Assembly (NCBI RefSeq): GCF_000208865.1
Contig: NC_018398.1
Coordinates: forward strand, 3,347,769-3,411,768
DNA length: 64,000 nt
Source: Neospora caninum Liverpool
Taxonomy: Eukaryota > Apicomplexa > Conoidasida > Eucoccidiorida > Sarcocystidae
Direction of reading: 5' to 3'
Part shown: positions 63,001 to 64,000 of the stretch, piece by piece
Layout of the letters: every line of letters begins with the position of its first letter
Position numbering within the stretch: position 1 is the first letter of the stretch
Translations under genes and position numbers: made by a program
Notes under the pieces: model-generated
Told to the model about the DNA's origin: nothing
Seen by the model: the letters and a program-made list of their open reading frames with translations, nothing else
The model's database searches: none

Positions 63001-64000
63001 TGTCTCTGCTTCCCCCTCCGGTCCCCGCACGGTTCAAGGGGAGACGGGGATACAGCGGGAGGAGCAAGAGGCTGCTCAGGGCTTGGGCGAGAGCGACAAG
63101 ATGAGCAAGCAGCAGGCTGGCTGACGCTGTGCGACGGCCGGACGACAGGCCGAGAGACAACAGGGACTTTAAAACTCGAAGGTATGTCTCGCCTAATACA
63201 CGAAGCAACGGACGAAGAAGGCCAAGAGAAGACGACGAGGAAAACGCAGCGCCCGCCGATTCACAAAGACGCACAACGAGGAGCGACCTGGCAAAGGCAC
63301 ACAACACACCCACGAGAGCCGAAGCAAAGATAAGCGTGTATGAAACGCATGCGGGTGTTTTCCGGGCCTCTCCGGACCCAGTCGATGTTTCTGAGACACG
63401 CCGAAAGGGGACCGCGACCGTCGCGGATCAGAGCGCCAGCGCTACATGCAGTCGTGCTGCATCCGTGATTCGAACTTACCACATCTGCCTCTGCACGTCG
63501 CTGGTTGCCGTCTCAATTTTGCCTAAGATGTACGCAACCGTCACTTGCTTTGCAGTTCGCCTTTTGCTCGTGCACGGACGCAAATCGTTCTCTTCTTCAC
63601 GAGGTCGCCTCGAAACCCGGAGCACGCCCTCGCCTTCTTGTGTCTCGGATCTGTTTCCAGATACACCCGGTCCCTCGAGCGACGGCCTTGTCACTCTCCC
63701 TTCTTCTGCGTGATCGCCTTGTGTTTCTTGTCGGGAACGCGGTCGGACCAGAGACGCGTCGTGTGCAGCCGCAGCGGCCTTCCGCAGATACGGCGTGTCC
63801 CTGCTGCGTGACGTCGCTTCCGAAAGCCCATTCCCCTCCCACGTTGCGTCCTCGTCCTCCCCCTGTCGCTTGGGGCGTCTGTATGCGTCCCTCTCTCTCT
63901 CACAGTTCTCCAGCCGTTCCCCTGCAAATGACGCTCTTCGCGCTGCCGCGCCGTCTCCTTGAAGCCGGGAAGAAACACGAGGCGAGTCACAGGAGGCCGT
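30860..64000 (-). CDS. ATM: ATM/Tel1-type PI3-kinase-related protein kinase, 5'-partial
   Basis: This is a nuclear Ser/Thr kinase of the DNA double-strand-break checkpoint. Exons traced: 64000-63480, 63287-62556, 62061-56940, 56200-55921, 55373-55203, 54785-54346, 53981-53880, 53795-52118, 51662-51289, 50799-49572, 49468-47076, 46498-46232, 45840-45469, 44991-44595, 44214-40875, 40508-40015, 39509-39129, 38763-38650, 38081-37768, 37198-36880, 36495-36416, 36172-35893, 35605-35365, 35162-35086, 34772-34632, 34279-34162, 33821-33473, 33130-32857, 32056-31601 and 31000-30860. Phase is kept at every junction except 52118/51662. ATM rather than ATR or TOR is shown by FEQGKLL...PELVPFRLTRD after the catalytic loop and by IVEVLLFDPLYRW before FATC. 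About 7,065 codons are inside the window, against 3,056 for human ATM; Ser/Arg/Glu-rich inserts explain much of this. The start codon is off the right edge. The kinase part is certain; the N-terminal exons rest on phase and splice sites. Confidence 0.9.
32330..32356. repeat. (TA)n in an ATM intron
   Basis: A (TA)n tract in the 800-base intron 32856-32057, the longest traced in the gene. Confidence 0.95.
32857..35605 (-). CDS. ATM: ATM-like gene, kinase catalytic domain in six exons
   Basis: Exons are 35605-35365, 35162-35086, 34772-34632, 34279-34162, 33821-33473 and 33130-32857. Landmarks in order are IPTVALP; LDEPIQVIGSGITKPKLLC; the ATP-site lysine in KGREDVRQD; LRTYAVVPFSP and ILEWVNDAV; GAHARYRPQDW; the catalytic loop GLGDRHTNNIL; and the metal-binding HIDFG. 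All key residues are present, so the kinase should be active. The donors at 35365 (GTGACC) and 33473 (GTCAAA) are weak. They were chosen because they restore both the frame and the family alignment. Confidence 0.95.
34059..34098. repeat. (TA)n in an ATM intron
   Basis: About 20 uninterrupted TA units in intron 34161-33822. Confidence 0.95.
34979..34998. repeat. (TA)n in an ATM intron
   Basis: About nine TA units in intron 35085-34773. Confidence 0.9.
35722..35766. repeat. (TA)n in an ATM intron
   Basis: About 18 TA units in intron 35892-35606, followed by further AT/CA-rich sequence to about 35830. Confidence 0.95.
35893..40508 (-). CDS. ATM: ATM-like gene, FAT region in seven exons
   Basis: Exons 40508-40015, 39509-39129, 38763-38650, 38081-37768, 37198-36880, 36495-36416 and 36172-35893 encode helical repeats. 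They match FAT-domain blocks of ATM: AKTLYLAGDRSGSLNIA, VMADLRRKEKAEIESLL, RVLSLWFEWGDD, then LLPFVYQIASRLGS and YPFQCLYQLVAIRNG. The last three correspond to the human LWxxN, FLPLMYQLAARMG and HTLFIILALANAN stretch. Every junction is in phase. FAT wraps the kinase and FATC in known PIKK structures. Confidence 0.88.
37412..37433. repeat. (TA)n in an ATM intron
   Basis: About ten TA units in intron 37767-37199; a second weak TA patch lies at 37618-37648. Confidence 0.95.
38394..38437. repeat. (TA)n in an ATM intron
   Basis: TA-rich tract in intron 38649-38082, flanked by CATA/TATG repeats. Confidence 0.95.
40875..44214 (-). CDS. ATM: ATM-like gene, 3.3 kb exon before the FAT repeats
   Basis: A single exon of 1,113 codons with a good acceptor (TTTTTTCCTACGTCTCCTGGCAG) and donor (GACG|GTAAGC). 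It alternates helical segments, such as FLIQRMHSDNDWLATLTLQQ and LRNLESERAQLGAQLRQ, with long Lys/Glu/Arg-rich and Ser-rich inserts. The helices fit the start of the FAT region. The low-complexity blocks have no family counterpart and probably loop out. Confidence 0.85.
44364..44436. repeat. (TA)n with TAAA interruptions in an ATM intron
   Basis: An imperfect repeat of ATATATAAAT-type units followed by pure TA lies in intron 44594-44215, about 70 bases long. Confidence 0.95.
44595..46498 (-). CDS. ATM: ATM-like gene, exons 46498-46232, 45840-45469, 44991-44595
   Basis: Three medium exons are joined in phase (2+1 at each inner junction, 0 at the end). The middle one starts ATLCDPGVSHALRLVALLSL, a helical repeat, and its donor is TT|GTGCGT. 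The last begins after a strong pyrimidine tract with LCAQIHLQLGIPL and ends NE|GTGAGC. The boundaries of the middle exon are the least sure; its acceptor has only a modest tract. Confidence 0.65.
46186..46216. repeat. (TA)n in an ATM intron
   Basis: TA tract in intron 46231-45841, within 50 bases of the splice donor. Confidence 0.95.
46897..46932. repeat. (TA)n in an ATM intron
   Basis: TA tract in intron 47075-46499. Confidence 0.95.
47076..49468 (-). CDS. ATM: ATM-like gene, 2.4 kb exon
   Basis: About 797 codons start after GTGT...CGACAG|GCCATG and end at CTCCC|GTACGC. Helical parts include LLGALVHALVETYADPEGLV and VLKAHLLLYLCGDTEINKTW, fitting HEAT-like solenoid. Between them are Ser/Arg/Glu-rich spans. 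GCC-ATG at the exon start could be mistaken for a start codon. A fully spliceable exon lies only about 100 bases upstream in matching phase, so an internal exon is preferred. Confidence 0.7.
49572..50799 (-). CDS. ATM: ATM-like gene, 1.2 kb exon
   Basis: The acceptor lies behind an excellent pyrimidine tract (GTTTGTGTCTCCGTCAG|A) and restores the split codon left by the previous exon. The exon reads FAPLSFITACASLAQCL, FFVFLLSLEYSLRAQ and FSQLLLTIFLAVVAGASS, typical amphipathic helices. Its donor, TAC|GTTTGC, is weak, but is the only one seen that is in phase with the following acceptor. Confidence 0.65.
50986..51070. repeat. (TA)n in an ATM intron
   Basis: The longest intronic tract, about 85 bases of TA with TTTA and CATA interruptions, in intron 51288-50800. 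Confidence 0.95.
51289..51662 (-). CDS. ATM: ATM-like gene, short exon with phase conflict upstream
   Basis: The exon reads VHVLAQMPRYDIEQCRVFAL and GMDSVEAADFVEAATGM and ends ACCAG-type at GCCAG|GTACGC. Starting at 51662 (GAGCAG|GTGCAC) its frame begins a whole codon, but the previous exon leaves one base. A start at 51625 (ATAG|AGCAAT) would fit the phase with a poorer acceptor. Either a different donor or an unseen mini-exon upstream is also possible. Confidence 0.55.
52118..53795 (-). CDS. ATM: ATM-like gene, 1.7 kb N-terminal solenoid exon
   Basis: This starts after CTTGTGCCTTCAG with VSLRLAPSTVCVLLEAFEAA. Near 52850 it carries LSRLASPLTAALSHVLSLIA, then a segment reading LLLSHLPFFLVQWL. 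The last piece closely resembles the HLPFLLxxWL-type block in the ATM N-terminal solenoid and links this exon to the same gene. Donor: GGAG|GTAAAC. The Arg/Asp-rich second half is low complexity. Confidence 0.75.
53880..56200 (-). CDS. ATM: ATM-like gene, four small N-terminal exons
   Basis: Exons 56200-55921, 55373-55203, 54785-54346 and 53981-53880 join in phase throughout (0, 1+2, 1+2, 0, 0). They read FLAWLVTTAAGLVVAAPAAS, LHALLGSC...FLRRATEAKSVLTAIVEIF, LIAELLALGRREQEAVGKEV and CLRASFQGAVVAQDV, all helical-repeat-like. Their donors are GTGAGG, GTACGT, GTGAGG and GTGCAT. Confidence 0.68.
56940..62061 (-). CDS. ATM: ATM-like gene, 5.1 kb N-terminal exon
   Basis: About 1,707 codons lie between TTTTCATTTTCAG|G and CAGCCG|GTGAGA. 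Its ends are in phase with both neighbours, so I assign it to the same gene although no ATM motif is visible in it. It is rich in Ala, Ser and Arg. Helical islands include FSRLLQLLLLLLPRECTRA at the start and RRLGLLDAAASLIGMETPL at the end. A separate gene here would need its own stop and start, and none are required. Confidence 0.65.
62556..64000 (-). CDS. ATM: ATM-like gene, two most N-terminal exons in the window
   Basis: One frame is open from the right edge to 63480, ending QVTVAYILGKIETATSDVQR at donor TGTG|GTAAGT. The next exon, 63287-62556, starts at TTTGCCAG|G, restores the codon and reads SLLVVRLCESAG, LLRPLLRVLGETYLRVLKSL. It ends at CTGAA|GTAAGT after an acidic repeat (SDDETDSDDETDSDNES). 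The true start codon lies beyond the window. Within the intron that follows (62555-62062), another frame reads ADLLKAAFARRESRLLREAE and could be an alternative exon, but it does not keep phase. Confidence 0.6.
62634..62680 (-). repeat. Acidic SDDETD coding repeat
   Basis: A short degenerate repeat of about 18 bp (GTCGCTGTCGGTTTCGTC on the plus strand) occurs two and a half times inside an ATM exon. It encodes Ser/Asp/Glu/Thr acidic repeats that look like casein kinase 2 targets. Confidence 0.85.

Noticed and set aside
1..64000. CRISPR arrays, operons, prophage or defence islands
   Set aside because: No direct-repeat/spacer pattern, Shine-Dalgarno-linked genes or transposase; introns and gene families show a eukaryotic nuclear locus.

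Overview
The window looks like nuclear DNA of a tissue-cyst coccidian (Toxoplasma / Neospora / Hammondia type apicomplexan). Four things point there. Huge GC-rich reading frames are padded with Ser, Pro, Arg, Glu and Ala low-complexity inserts. Introns have clear GT..AG ends, and many carry (TA)n tracts. TGCATGC motifs are frequent. Degraded scraps of mitochondrial cob and cox1 and of a plastid-type 16S rRNA sit in non-coding DNA, and apicomplexans carry both organelles. The exact species cannot be decided by eye.

All supported genes lie on the minus strand, so they read right to left. From 64000 to 30860 runs one gigantic gene, open at its 5' end beyond the window. It encodes an ATM/Tel1-type PI3-kinase-related checkpoint kinase: a very long helical N-terminal region, a FAT region, a split PIKK catalytic domain and a canonical FATC tail ending in ...GWAPWV. 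I traced about 30 exons. Reading phase is kept across every junction except one (52118/51662), giving at least 7,000 codons, more than twice human ATM.

From about 27877 to 25548 lies a smaller gene that I do not recognise. At least five phase-compatible exons can be proposed and its 5' end is unresolved. A 3 x 24 bp tandem repeat lies just past its stop.

From 22279 to the left edge runs a second giant gene, open at its 3' end. It encodes a VPS13-type chorein-N bridge-like lipid-transfer protein of at least 7,150 residues in only three exons (13.0, 3.0 and more than 5.4 kb).

The non-coding stretches hold the surprises: an antisense cob fragment in the second VPS13-like intron next to the splice donor (5955-6018), a cox1 fragment with a possible mitochondrial rRNA scrap (24700-24920), and a plastid-type 16S rRNA 5' end (about 24040-24118). 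Long (TA)n microsatellites occur in roughly ten ATM introns and in the intergenic DNA on either side of the middle gene, never in exons.

The two large genes have no obvious shared pathway. The ATM kinase signals DNA double-strand breaks in the nucleus. The VPS13-like protein would move phospholipids at membrane contact sites. I found no defence island, CRISPR array, operon or intact mobile element. Exon ends were placed by eye from splice consensus, phase and family alignment, and may be off by a few bases.
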